Of a DNA stretch of 64,000 nucleotides, positions 1 through 10,275 are shown piece by piece; the stretch's first letter is position 1, and each line of letters begins with the position of its first letter. The notes under the pieces were generated by a model. That model was not told the DNA's origin. It made no database searches and was given only the letters and a program-made list of their open reading frames with translations. The translations under genes were made by a program, and so were the position numbers. Source of the DNA: Centrapalus pauciflorus (taxonomy: Eukaryota > Streptophyta > Magnoliopsida > Asterales > Asteraceae); assembly GCA_020465985.1 (NCBI GenBank), contig JAANYP010003838.1:496001-560000 (forward strand). The letters run 5' to 3'.

Positions 1-14
1 GTATAACACCCCTA

Positions 15-187
15 GTTGGGTTTAGCTCATCTGGTATGAAGGGTGATATGTAAGTGAGAGGTCACGGGTTCGACTCTCGCCTCTGGCAAGTTTGAATTTA
101 GGTGGTAAAAGTAAGTTCTGAAGTCCTCATTTAGGACAAATAGATAGTTTAAGAGTAGAAGTAAGGTTTGTTTGCCGTTTAAAAAAA
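15..187 (+). mobile_element. tRNA-derived SINE, copy 1
   Basis: The left part resembles a tRNA promoter: an A-box-like 'tagctcatctggt' and a B-box-like 'gggttcgactc'. They are followed by 'aggtggtaaaagtaagtt' and a 3' end reading 'ttgccgtttaaaaaaac' with a short A tail. The same layout recurs in copies at 5027-5180 and 23883-24025 (both minus) and 61247-61417 (plus). The 5' end lies close to the window edge, so target-site duplications could not be confirmed. This is a Pol III retroposon, not a functional tRNA gene. Confidence 0.7.
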
Positions 188-431
188 CAACCCTACATGT
201 GTTTGGTAAAGTAACTAGAGCTAATCTGAAATGTATACATGACATAAAATGACTCATAAAAAATAAATCAATTTAAAGACATACTAATTCAAGTTTTTTT
301 TTATAATTTTATTTTGAGTTAATTGTCAAAAAGAGTAACAAACTTTATAAAATTAGGGCGCAATTTGCCAATTTCTGGCTTAATGTTTACTAGGTTGTTA
401 CCCATGTATTACATGGGTTAATTTTAGAAAT

Positions 432-433
<2 letters not shown>

Positions 434-500
<67 letters not shown>
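434..500. repeat. (TA)n microsatellite
   Basis: An uninterrupted run of about 33 TA dinucleotides inside Helitron copy A, directly abutting a TIR element. The other side of that element also starts in TATATATA, which suggests the element inserted into a TA tract. Confidence 0.95.
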
Positions 501-501
<1 letters not shown>

Positions 502-750
502 CAGGGGGTTCAATGGAAAACCACAATGCACCTGAAAACTTGTGAAAACCGCACTGCACCATCACAAATGCATCAAATTCCCCGCGTGATGCATCAAAAT
601 CTCGCGTGATACATCAAATTTCCCGCGTGATGCATCACCTTATTTACGATCATGTCACCGCGTTTTTCATGAAATGCACCAAATCGGACGGTATGCGTAT
701 GTTTCCATAGTTTTCACGTGCATAGTGGTTTTCCATTGAACCCACCCCTA
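501..750. mobile_element. Small TIR element nested in the (TA)n tract
   Basis: A 250-bp element with imperfect terminal inverted repeats of about 35 bp. The left end has 'gggttcaatggaaaaccac' and the right end has its inverted copy 'gtggttttccattgaaccc'. Inside are three tandem units of 20-21 bp around 'catcaaattccccgcgtgat' (570-631). There is no ORF. The superfamily is not assigned; flanking TA repeats recall MITEs that target TA tracts. Confidence 0.75.
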
Positions 751-758
751 TATATATA

Positions 759-789
759 ATAATAATAATAATAATAATTATTATTATAT
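759..789. repeat. (AAT)n/(ATT)n palindromic microsatellite
   Basis: A run of AAT units is followed by its inverted ATT run, so the tract could fold on itself. It lies immediately right of the nested TIR element. Confidence 0.8.
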
Positions 790-983
790 GAATAATAAAG
801 TTTGCTTAATTTTAGTTAGTTAGTTATTATATTAATCCATATTAGATTTACATAGATTTGATTTGTTTTAAAATTTAAAATAAAATCAGTAAATGACGTG
901 GCAAAAGGAGAGAGCGACATGTGTCAAATTAAATGAGAGCATGTCATGTGTCATTTAGTTACTCTTTTAATAGTATAGATAGA

Positions 984-1252
984 TTTGAATTTTGAAATAT
1001 AAGCAATTTCAGTTGATTTTTTTTAGTGTGATGAATAATTTGGCATGAAAACTTTTAAGCTCAACCTGTTGGATTTGGCAATTTATTTACTATTCGATGA
1101 TATGTTCAAGGGAATTTTATGTTTTTATTTCACATTGATGATTGATGTTTTTCAGTCCTCTTCAATAAATCGAAACTGATCCTGCTTTTCTAACCAAAAA
1201 AATATTTTTTTTTTCAACATTTGGAATTGATATTTATCGTAGAAAATTTCAA
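984..1252. other. Gene-free AT-rich stretch
   Basis: Nothing recognisable was found between the Helitron and the 183-bp repeat that flanks the hAT element. Confidence 0.7.
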
Positions 1253-1435
1253 GTTTTTTTTACTGAACCAGTTTCAATTGATCCAATTTACTGTTTTTCT
1301 ATCTTCAGTCCTAATTTGAGCATTGATTATGTTTTTGTTATGACTATAATAAACCCTTCAGAGTCAACTTGTTGACCAGGTCCATGCAAATGCACCACGA
1401 GCCATGCAATGGTTTCCAAGCATGGCCCTTAGGTG
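1253..1435 (+). repeat. 183-bp direct repeat, left copy flanking hAT
   Basis: This segment, from the T-run before 'actgaaccagtttcaatt' to 'ggcccttaggtg', is repeated without visible mismatch at 4414-4596, offset 3161 bp. The two copies bracket the hAT element exactly. That is far longer than the 8-bp target duplication normal for hAT elements. Confidence 0.9.
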
Positions 1436-2011
1436 TAGAGGTGGGCAAAACCGGGTTTGACCGGGTTTCGGTTCGGGTTTGACCACCGGACCGGGTTGAG
1501 TCAAAAGTCAAAAACCGGGTTGGGAGAGAAACCGGTTCGGGTTGAACCCGATTTGGGAGGTGGGAAAACCCAACCCAATCCTAACCGGTTGGGTCCGGGT
1601 TGAAACCGGTTCGGGTTGAAAAACCCGGTCAAACCGGGTTGAACCGGGTTCTATATATATATTTTTTTTTAAATTTCATCAAACACTTTTTTTTAACTAA
1701 AAAACTTATTCCAACATTTTATTTTACTAAAAACTTATTCAAACATATTAAAAAAATTATTCAAACATTTTATTTTACTAAAAATCTATCCAAACATATT
1801 TAAAAATTTATTCAAACATAACTAAAAACTTCAAATATATTAAATAAACTAAATTTACTAAAAACATCAAAGTTACATTTTTTATATTAACTACTAAAAA
1901 TCTCGTAATCAATATATAATTTCTATTGAAACGTAAACATACTAAAAAAACATCAAATTTTATTAATTAAAAACATCAAAAATAAAGTTGAAACATAAAC
2001 ATAAACTTAAG

Positions 2012-4048
2012 TCATATATTCCCAACTTCGTCATTGGTTTCTTCTTCGGAGGTAGCCTCGCGCGAAGCTTCGTCGAGAGCAATTTCTTCATCGGAAAGTG
2101 AGATTGCGTTGCCTTCTTGAACCTCGATTTCATGTATTTGTTCTTCATACTCTAGTTCACCTTCGAGTCTTGATGTGTGTTGTATACGTTCGGCCGCGTC
2201 TAAGTAATCCTTCAAGCAAATACACATCTCTAATGATGCCGGTGTGAGTTTTGTTCTTCGTACAGATAATACCCTGCCACTAACAGAAAAAGCAGATTCC
2301 GAAGCTACCGTAGAAGCTTGGACGGTTAGTAAATCTCGGGCCATAGCGCTTAGAACGGGAAATTGAGATTCCCTTCCTTGCCACCAAGCCAATATATCAA
2401 ATTGTGAGAATTGTTGGGGTCCCATAGTAGCCAAAAAATCGGTTCCCGTATATCTCCCAAATTCGCTACTTGATTGTCCGTCACCCTCACCCCTAGATCG
2501 TTTATTGTTTTCTTGTCTTAAACTATTATATAAGTTCAACATCGGATCCGAACTATTATAAGTAAAATATGATGATGAATCCGAAGTTGAAGAAACATTT
2601 GTTGAACCATATTTATTAAAATAAACTCCAAATAACTCTTTAAAACATTTGTTAAAATTTGTTTTTGTATTATGCGAAAATAATACATTATCGTCATTCA
2701 AATCCAAATCCAAAGAAATTTTATCGATAAGTAGTTCCACCCCACTAATATTCAAACATGGGTTTAATGCGGCGGCACAAGTAATTATAGGTGGCATTTC
2801 TTTAAAATACTTTCTAAGTTTTTCTTTCATTGGCGCAATAATACTTGGAAATACTCCACCCATAAATTCGTATGTGCCTAATGTTGAACACATTAAAAAG
2901 ATTTGATTAAGTATCAAATGACTCGTAGGATAATAAACACCCGATAATAAAGTTGTTGCATTTTTAAAAATTTCGAGCATATCGGTCATTTGTTTAATTG
3001 TATTCCAATTACTAGCCAAAAATGGTGTAACTAGTCCCTTAGCGGCAAGACTATCATGAAACATTTGTAATGTTTCCTTTTGACGTAAACCACACAAAAA
3101 CATATGATGAGTCGAATTCCATCTTGTGGGAACATCCCAATTAGGGCCCAAGAAAACGGAATCCGTATCCTTACACAACCAAATTTGGGTTGTCGCTAGT
3201 CCGTCTTGCACAACCAAATTTATTATATGTGCAACACATCGACTATGATAAAAAATACCTTCCAAAGGGGGTTTAAATTTTAGTATTAGTTTTTTTACGG
3301 CGCTAGTATTATTACTCGCGTTATCAAATGATATTGAAAATTTTTTTTCTTGTAGATTAAAAAAATTTATTGCGTCACGTAAAATTAAAAATAAATTTTG
3401 ACCCGTGTGAGGATACTCGAAGCTTTCAAAAACAATCGTACGTTTCATCATTTGCCATCTTACGGGATCAACCCAATGTGCGGTAACACAAATGTATGAA
3501 CCGGGCAAACCATGAGGAGCCGACCAAACATCGGTTGTTAAGTTTACGCTTGTATTTAAATTTTGAAATCCTTTTTGTAGTTCTATTTTAGCTTTTTTCC
3601 ATAATTTCAAACAATCGCGTTTAAGAGTAGCACGGCTTACTTGATTGTATCGCGGTTGAAGAGTGTTTTGGATCACTTTAGTCAATCGCGGGTTGTCAAA
3701 GTGATTGAACGGCAAACCTTCTTGAATCACGAAGCATGCAAATTCGTGACGACACTTCTCCGCCGAGTAGGTAAAAATACCTCCATCCCGTGACATCGAT
3801 GCTTGACCCTCTTCCGGAATTGTTTTGAGTCCTTGACAATATTTTTCGGTATGCCACTTCAACGTCGTGTTGGATTCGGGTTTCAACAAATGACCGCAAT
3901 GTTTACATTGCGCCTTCACCGACTCATCCGACATCTTCACCATATTGTAATTACACCAAACTTTTGGATTTCGGGATGTTTGTAATACTTCAATAATCGT
4001 TGGTGTAGAACCAACACCGGTGGAAGTGGTAGAACTTTGAGTTGCCAT
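2012..4048 (-). CDS. hAT transposase with BED zinc finger and C-terminal dimerisation domain
   Basis: A single uninterrupted frame of 678 codons, within the usual size of Ac/Tag-type plant hAT transposases. The start was placed at the MATQSS methionine at 4048; upstream in-frame codons run through the putative leader. Near residue 30 a BED-type zinc finger shows VWCNY, a CxxC pair (CKHC) and a WHTEKYC segment. The central part has the RNase H-like core: an aspartate in TTDVWS and one in SFDNASNN. The C-terminus has the hAT dimerisation block (FDILAWW, ARDLLTVQASTVASESAFS). It would excise and reinsert elements carrying its terminal repeats, in the nucleus. No stops or frameshifts are visible, so the protein may be functional although its own element has a damaged right end. 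Confidence 0.9.
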   Translation of the reverse strand: MATQSSTTSTGVGSTPTIIEVLQTSRNPKVWCNYNMVKMSDESVKAQCKHCGHLLKPESNTTLKWHTEKYCQGLKTIPEEGQASMSRDGGIFTYSAEKCRHEFACFVIQEGLPFNHFDNPRLTKVIQNTLQPRYNQVSRATLKRDCLKLWKKAKIELQKGFQNLNTSVNLTTDVWSAPHGLPGSYICVTAHWVDPVRWQMMKRTIVFESFEYPHTGQNLFLILRDAINFFNLQEKKFSISFDNASNNTSAVKKLILKFKPPLEGIFYHSRCVAHIINLVVQDGLATTQIWLCKDTDSVFLGPNWDVPTRWNSTHHMFLCGLRQKETLQMFHDSLAAKGLVTPFLASNWNTIKQMTDMLEIFKNATTLLSGVYYPTSHLILNQIFLMCSTLGTYEFMGGVFPSIIAPMKEKLRKYFKEMPPIITCAAALNPCLNISGVELLIDKISLDLDLNDDNVLFSHNTKTNFNKCFKELFGVYFNKYGSTNVSSTSDSSSYFTYNSSDPMLNLYNSLRQENNKRSRGEGDGQSSSEFGRYTGTDFLATMGPQQFSQFDILAWWQGRESQFPVLSAMARDLLTVQASTVASESAFSVSGRVLSVRRTKLTPASLEMCICLKDYLDAAERIQHTSRLEGELEYEEQIHEIEVQEGNAISLSDEEIALDEASREATSEEETNDEVGNI

Positions 4049-4143
4049 TTTTTCGAGCGTTTTTGCGAATTTTCGGTAATAATAATGTGTTTTGAGAGAG
4101 TTTGAGAGAATGTGAGCAATGTAAGTAAACCAAATCAACTAGA

Positions 4144-4154
4144 CATATTTATAG
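4144..4154 (-). promoter_or_regulatory. Putative TATA box of the hAT transposase gene
   Basis: On the minus strand the sequence reads CTATAAATATG, about 95 bp upstream of the chosen ATG at 4048 and inside the right subterminal region of the element. Confidence 0.5.
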
Positions 4155-4413
4155 GGAGATTGAAGGGTAAAAAAGTAAAAAAAAAAAGCAAAAAAACGGC
4201 TATATTTGAAAAAAAACGGCTAGTTTTCAAAAAAAAAAACGGCTATATTCCAAACCGGGTTCAAACCGGTTTCCCCCAACCCGGTTTTCAACCCGACCCG
4301 GTTCAACCCGACCCTAACCGGTTTCAACGGATATAATGTGTAACCGGGTACAACCCGCCGGGTTTTGCAAAACCCTAACCGGTTTTGGTCAAACCCGGGT
4401 TTGACCGGGTTCG

Positions 4414-4596
4414 GGTTTTTTTACTGAACCAGTTTCAATTGATCCAATTTACTGTTTTTCTATCTTCAGTCCTAATTTGAGCATTGATTATGTTTTTGTT
4501 ATGACTATAATAAACCCTTCAGAGTCAACTTGTTGACCAGGTCCATGCAAATGCACCACGAGCCATGCAATGGTTTCCAAGCATGGCCCTTAGGTG
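4414..4596 (+). repeat. 183-bp direct repeat, right copy flanking hAT
   Basis: The second copy of 1253-1435. It begins at the truncated right end of the hAT element and ends at 'ggcccttaggtg', after which unique sequence starts. Confidence 0.9.
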
Positions 4597-4653
4597 GTCT
4601 TACATTAGTAACTTTGTAAGAATAGAATAGAAGCTGAAGGCTCCTAAAACTAA

Positions 4654-4959
4654 GGGACCGTTTGGTTCGCGGATTTCCTGGGATTTGCATTTAAAATTCT
4701 GTGTTTGGTTCGCATATTTCAGTAAGGATTTAAAATCCTAGGATTTCTTAAATCTCTTCCTTATTTGTTATTTAAAAATTCAGCCTCCCCCCTAAGATTT
4801 TAAATCTCAGTTACCTTGCATTTTTCAGATTAACAATTTTTTCTTAAAATATAATATAGATTCTTTGACAAAATACTGAGAAATACAAATGCTGCATAAT
4901 GCAAATTCTTTGAAAAAAGGCAAATCCCAGAGAAAAAAATTTGCGAACCAAACGCCCCC
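4654..4959. mobile_element. Tourist-like MITE 1
   Basis: Terminal inverted repeats 'gggaccgtttggttcgc' and (inverted) 'gcgaaccaaacgccccc' bound a 306-bp non-coding element. The flanks are TAA on both sides (4651-4653, 4960-4962), the target duplication typical of PIF/Harbinger-type elements. Confidence 0.8.
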
Positions 4960-5026
4960 TAAAAGTTTTCTTTCATTGCAAGTCGTGTTCTTACTTCTTT
5001 TAAAAATTTCTTCTCAACATACAATT

Positions 5027-5180
5027 TTTTTTGAACGGTTAGTGGTTAGCTATTTGCACCAGTGTTAGACACCTTTAGGATGAGGACACCTCCACCTAAG
5101 GAGAAACGCCTTTGGCAAGACTCAAACTCGAGATCTCAACTAAGGGGAAACCCTCCCGCCTTTGGTGTAGCTACTTGATC
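5027..5180 (-). mobile_element. tRNA-derived SINE, copy 2
   Basis: On the minus strand it has a B-box-like 'gagtttgagtcttgcc' and ends in 'accgttcaaaaaaaatt'. It is bounded by a 16-bp target-site duplication with one mismatch: 'ttctcaacatacaatt' at 5011-5026 and 'ttctcaacttacaatt' at 5181-5196. The insertion lies 14 bp from the relic start codon of the inositol-transporter pseudogene. Confidence 0.8.
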
Positions 5181-5209
5181 TTCTCAACTTACAATTAGAA
5201 ACCGCAAAA

Positions 5210-5606
5210 ATGGATGGGGGAGTGGTGAAACCAAATAAAACCGAGTTTTTGAAGTGACAAGGCATATGTGGTTGCAGGTAAGTTACAAACTTAGATCCTT
5301 GCCAAATTTATAGTGTTCATTAATTGTTGTGTTCAACATTCATGGTTAACGATCATTCCTCACGAGAAAACCATGTTGCCATAACTTTTCTTTTCACTAT
5401 TTGATTTTGAAGGAAGCCATCGATCGTTAGCTGGAGCTATCATTGGCGCAGCGATTGCTTGATGGATGAATGATAGATTTGGGAGGAAAAACTCGATACT
5501 ATGTGCCGATTATTTGTTCGCCATTGGTGCAATAGTCATGGCACTAGCTCTAAGACCATGAATAATAATTGTTGGCAGACTTTTTGCAGGGTTCTCGACT
5601 TTGTGA
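5210..5606 (+). pseudogene. Inositol (polyol/monosaccharide-type) transporter pseudogene fragment
   Basis: Two blocks of a plant INT-type H+/inositol symporter can be read. Block 1 (from 5210) gives MDGGVVKPNKTEFLK followed by a stop, resembling the INT N-terminus. Block 2 (about 5424-5606) gives LAGAIIGAAI, stop, WMNDRFGRK, then ILCADYLFAIGAIVMALA, stop, IIIVGRLFAGFS. This is the loop 2-3 major-facilitator signature (DRFGRK) and the next transmembrane segment. Two in-frame TGA codons replace what are normally Gly (GGA) and Trp (TGG). The first transmembrane region between the blocks is missing. No downstream exons were found. It is a dead, truncated copy; family identification is by motif recognition. 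Confidence 0.75.
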
Positions 5607-6119
5607 ATCAGTTGTTCATACATATTTTTATTTAAAATGAACTCTTATTTAATCTTAATCAAGAAAGATCGATGATTGTTCTGTGTTACATTTAAACCAT
5701 TCATCCGAAATATTACTGTAAATCGTAACTATTTTACATTTATTTACAACGGAAAGTTGAACATGCAAGTTCGTTTGATAAACAATGATCGAGTGCTAGT
5801 TGTTTGCATCTTTCTCGAAAACAAACTTATGTATGCATGTGAAGTTGTTTTCATTATTGGTGGTACCGAATCATGGGCAAGGTTTGTCATAGTACAGAAA
5901 GTTACAGTTTACCATTCAAAGATTGTGTTATTAGTATGTTTCAAGTAAATTGTAAATGTAGGTCAATTGTCATTTTCGTTCAAGTGATTTACCCAACTAT
6001 AATCTTGATCATTACTTTATTAAATATTGGTAATTGTTTTATAACTTCAAAATTAAATCAAAATTAATAAGAAAAATAAATATAAATAATTAAATCAGCT
6101 TATTGGATACTTTGATTTA
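5607..6119. other. Gene-free stretch
   Basis: AT-rich sequence without recognisable coding or element ends. Reading frames of 60-90 codons exist but have no recognisable protein features. Confidence 0.6.
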
Positions 6120-6328
6120 AGGTGACAATTTTGACCCAACAGAGCGAATGGTTAAATTGGCCCGTAGTAAAAAACTAAGCTAAAACATAATTTTTTTTCA
6201 AAAATGAAAATTTATAAAACGGCATATTAAATTAGTTGTTCTTTGAAAAAAATTTCAATATTATGTAAAAAATTTATTACTTTTGGTCGTCAACCCGTTT
6301 GCTTGAATGGGCCAAAATTGACACCCCT
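6120..6328. mobile_element. MITE with 'aggtgacaattttgaccc' ends
   Basis: The left end 'aggtgacaattttgaccc' matches the inverted right end 'aggggtgtcaattttggccc'. The interior is AT-rich and non-coding. Related, more decayed sequences lie at about 21250-21445 (opposite strand) and 24320-24480. Probably a hAT-like non-autonomous family. Confidence 0.6.
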
Positions 6329-6564
6329 AATGTGATTGTGATTATTATGCTTGTTTATCAGGTTGACAATTGTATGAGATTTGAATACTTAAAAAATAAA
6401 AAAGAAAGAGTTGGTTATAAACAATTGTGTTTGTTTTTGGAACACAAGCAAACATACACTTATTAATTTCTAGTCATATATCAAATAGAACCTTCCTTAC
6501 CAAACTAAGTACCTAACACATTAATTTCCCCTACCACCGATTCATCATTGAATTGAAACTACAC

Positions 6565-6585
6565 AACTTTTATATATATATTATC
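6565..6585 (+). promoter_or_regulatory. Putative TATA box of the DOMON/cytochrome b561 gene
   Basis: The sequence 'acttttatatatatattatc' lies about 70 bp upstream of the ATG at 6647. Confidence 0.5.
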
Positions 6586-6646
6586 AAATTAAATCAAGCT
6601 TTTTTCTTAGTGGGTGTGTTTGGATTTGAATCTTGATCTTGTAGAA

Positions 6647-8745
6647 ATGGGTGATTTTAAGATGGGGTTTGGCTCGAAAGGGGTATTTTTGTCATTTACT
6701 ATCATGTCAACTTTGTTTTCTTTATCTTCTTCATCATCATCATCTCAAACTTGTTCTAAATATACATTTGCAAGCAACAATGTATTCAGTGCATGCAATG
6801 ACCTCCCATTTTTGAACTCTTTTCTCCATTACACATATAACCCATCTTCAAAAACGCTTCGGATCGCCTATCGACACACAAACATAGATTCTTCGAAATG
6901 GGTCTCATGGGCAATCAATCCAACTTCTCAAGGCATGGTTGGCTCGCAAGCACTTGTCGCGTTCCACCAATCCGATGGGAAGATGAGAGCGTACACTGCG
7001 CCAATCACAAGTTACACCACACAGTTGGAAGAAGGGGACCTGAGTTTCCCGGTTTCTGGTTTATCGGCTACCTATTCGAAGAAAGAGATCATAATATTTG
7101 CTACTTTGCATCTACAAAATGCGAGCAGGAACCTGAATCAAGTCTGGCAAGATGGTCGACTTTCGAGAAATGTCCCTATGGCTCATGCTACATCGGGCGA
7201 TAATGTTAAATCTATGGCTACACTAAATGTTCTAATTTCTGGACAATCTGGGAGTGTATCTGCAGCAGGAACCACCTCACAAACCAAGAAACGAAACGTA
7301 TGTCAAAAAATTTTTCAAGTTTATAGCGACAATAATGAGATGGTGATTTCCAGCCAACGAGTTATAAACGGGCTGGACGGGCCAAAACGGCCTATAGTAT
7401 AAAACTAAGTTATATATAACATGCTTACAAAGTCATTAAAAATAATATGTTAACAGGTTTTTAAAATATATATTCAAATCTAAATACATACATACATATA
7501 AACTGTTTATTGAATGGGCCGAAATAGTCACTTTTATAATTAATAAAATTGATTTGGGAGTGATGCAGATTCATGGTGTCCTAAATGCAATCAGTTGGGG
7601 GATAATGATGCCTATAGGTGTTATTATGGCAAGATACATAAAGGTGTTCCAATCAACTAATCCAGCTTGGTTTTACCTTCATGTTACTTGTCAAACCTCT
7701 GCATACATCATCGGAGTTGCCGGTTGGGCCACCGGAATCCAGCTAGGCAGTCAGTCGCCAGGCATCCAGTTCACGTCCCACAGAGTCATCGGAATCATCC
7801 TTTTCTGCGTGGCCACCCTCCAGGTATGTTTAAGTAACAACATACACATGAAATTCATCGATACTAATTAACAACTTAATTTATATTTATCGGTATTAGT
7901 AATGTATTTTATTTTTACTAAACTAATAAATATTGTCATTACTAGTAAAAAAATGAAATTATGTTGCTATAGAAATAACAAAATATTGTTCTTACCAACT
8001 AAAAATAAAAAAGATGTTACTAACATTGGTAACTTTTATGTGAAATTTTTTGTCCAAAAACAGAACAAACAACCCAAAGTCGGCCCAAACATGCCAATTT
8101 TATGAAAAGCCAAATTAGAGGTTATTTGTTTACTTCTTGATGTAATCATTAAGAAATCATTTAAAGATAAAATAATTTTTTAATGATTCCATTAAAAGGT
8201 AAACAAACAATGTCTTAGTGTATTATGTTTTATTACACGGTTTTTAATCAGTATATCCGAAATTGATATATAATTAAACAAGTTTGAGCAGTTTGTATTG
8301 GTCTTTTTGGTCCATTTATATGTTTTTGGGTCAAATTGTCAAGTAACAAAATGAAAACATGTTGCTAACTATATGAATGTTTTTAATTTAACAATTAGTC
8401 ATAATAAATTTGATAAAGATTGTTGAGTGGATGGTACATATATATGTGACATAGGTGATTGCTTTGCTTGTGAGGCCAAAAAAGGATCACAAATACAGAA
8501 TTTACTGGAACATCTACCACCATTCGCTTGGCTATAGCATCATAGTCCTGGGAATCATCAACGTATTCAAAGGCTTCGATATTTTAAACCCCGATCACAA
8601 ATGGAAGAGAGGTTATGCCGCAATCCTCCTCCTCTTCGCCATTGTTGCAGCCGTTATGGAAGCTTACACATGGTTTCTAGTTTTAAGAAGGAACAAGGCT
8701 GCAAAGGTAGAGAAGAAGATGAGTATCAATGGTGTCGGAAATTAA
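6647..8745 (+). CDS. Cytochrome b561 and DOMON domain-containing protein, 3 exons
   Basis: Exons 6647-7297, 7569-7823 and 8455-8745 (stop TAA) join in phase 0 with GT/AG borders and encode 398 aa, the usual family length. The start is the first ATG with a signal-peptide context: a hydrophobic stretch to about residue 33, then the mature start near QTCSKYTF. Exon 1 carries the extracellular DOMON (AIR12-like) domain, about residues 50-165. Exons 2-3 carry the five-helix b561 core. Candidate haem-ligand histidines are H219 (IHGVLN), H255 (YLHV), H288 (SHR) and H324/H325 (IYHHS). Such proteins sit in the plasma membrane and are thought to pass electrons from cytosolic ascorbate to apoplastic acceptors. 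Introns are 271 and 631 bp; intron 2 holds a short MITE. No lesion is visible. Family assignment is firm; the substrate is unknown. Confidence 0.93.
8118..8217. mobile_element. Short ~100-bp foldback MITE, copy 1 (inside intron 2)
   Basis: The ends 'ggttatttgtttacttcttg' and the inverted 'aaaggtaaacaaacaatgtc' pair with each other. Nearly the whole element is palindromic around AATCATTAAG. It lies entirely in intron 2 of the DOMON/b561 gene. Confidence 0.75.
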
Positions 8746-8843
8746 TTCAATATGCATATACATTACATACACACATATATAAATAGATATGGATTATGGA
8801 GACACTTAGATTGATGGTTTTGATCTTCATTCGTAAACTAAAT

Positions 8844-8942
8844 GGTTGTTTGTTTACTTCTTAATGGAATCATTAAGAAACCACTTAAAGGTAAAATGAC
8901 TTCTTAATGGTTTTCTATTAAAAGGTAAACAAACAGGGCCTA
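8844..8942. mobile_element. Short ~100-bp foldback MITE, copy 2 (3' of the gene)
   Basis: Same family as 8118-8217: 'ggttgtttgtttacttctta' at the left and 'aaaaggtaaacaaacagggc' at the right. It is about 100 bp downstream of the stop codon, probably in the 3' UTR or just beyond. Confidence 0.75.
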
Positions 8943-10275
8943 AGTGTTGGTTTTTTCTTAATTAAGCTTAATTAGTGATGATTACATTTAGCATTCTTAT
9001 GTATATTCTCTGCATTCATGGTATTATGGCATTGATTGCATTTATGAATAATGTTATATCATGCATGGTTAGCATTCTTATGAATTTTGTGCATTTTTTT
9101 AAGTTATAATGTAATATTAAATTTGATGTAATTTGGGTAGTGTCCTATACTCCTGTGGATGGAACTTCTACGGGCAACTAGGAAGAAGACTTGTGTTGTG
9201 TTGAGTTTTTTTAGGAAAATGTAGAATTCGTTACGGGTATTATTTTTTCCCGTATTGAATCCATTATAGAATTTTCCTAGTTAAGCAATTAATTATATTG
9301 GATTTTAGTAAATTATTTTAACATTTTGATCTTTCTAATGGAAAAACATCTTAAGGACAAAAATGATAAAATACTGAAAATATAATGGTTTTCTTCTCAA
9401 CACAAAATTTAAACTAAAATGTGAATTTTTTTAACCTAAACAAGTGAACAGATTATCGATAACAATTTGCATAGTTTGAATAACAAGAAATAACGTAAGG
9501 ACTAAAATGATAAATAAAATAATAATAACATTGGAAAACCGATAAAACTATAAAAAAAATTATAGTTTTTTTTCATTCCAAAATGTTATGGTTAAACAAT
9601 TCAATATTTATTTGTTATTTAAACACCTTTGTATTTAATATGTATTTTGTTTTTTTTTTATATACTTATGTTTATAATAATCATTGTATGTTCTATAAAT
9701 TTATATATAGCAATACTATCTCATAAAAAGGGATTTTAAATAACAATTACTTTACAAAAAAAAGGGAATTTCATATTTTATTCTAAATGGAGCTGAAATT
9801 TTATTTATCTTAAATGGGGTTTTGTATTCATGGATATATGGAATGCATGCATATATTCTAAATATGGGTCGAATTTTTATTTATCATAGAATGCATATTC
9901 TAAACATGGGGTTGAATCTTTATTTATCTAAAAGTAGTCTTATGTGATCATGGAATGCAAACATTTTTGTATAATTTTAATTAGTTTTATAAAATTTTAT
10001 TTCTTTTGCGTAACTATATAAAGTGTAGTACAAATCTAAATATATCGTATTGATGCACTAATTTTATTTGGATTTCAATACAAATTTTATATAACTATAT
10101 AAATAGTATCCAAGTTTCAAATATGGCTTATTTTTATTTTAGAAATTATTTTTGTTTACTGTGTTTCTTTTATGATTTTTAATATACGATATAAATTCAA
10201 TTATGTTTTTGTGATCAATTTATTTCCATTTGGATTCTGATATAAACTTTATCTCAATGTTAATATTATATAAAA
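8943..10275. other. Gene-free AT-rich stretch
   Basis: No gene. At 9781-9925 three diverged copies of a 'tctaaatatgggtcgaattt'-type motif sit in tandem. The 9-bp sequence TATATAAAA at 10267-10275 is the left target duplication of the adjacent element. Confidence 0.6.

Larger units (their letters stand above)
390..983 (-). mobile_element. Non-autonomous Helitron, copy A
   Basis: Read on the minus strand it starts with TC ('TCTATCTATACTATTAAAAG') and ends with CTAG. The CTAG follows a 7-bp-stem hairpin (CCCATGT-aat-ACATGGG) by seven bases. It is flanked by A on the 5' side and T on the 3' side, the canonical Helitron A|T target. It has no coding capacity. It contains a (TA)n tract and a nested TIR element (501-750). 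Related copies lie at 24694-25070, 25071-25554 and 42636-43053. Confidence 0.8.
1436..4413 (-). mobile_element. hAT-superfamily DNA transposon, right terminus truncated
   Basis: The left terminus 'tagaggtgggcaaaaccggg' is typical of plant hAT elements. Subterminal regions (1446-1650 and 4250-4413) are packed with AACCGG/CCGGTT-type motifs, and 4195-4250 carries repeated AAACGGCTA motifs; hAT transposases bind such arrays. The right end stops at 'gaccgggttcggg' without the expected inverted 'tttgcccacctcta', and the duplicated left flank begins there. An intact transposase gene lies inside. The element has probably lost mobility in cis, yet could supply transposase in trans. Confidence 0.85.
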
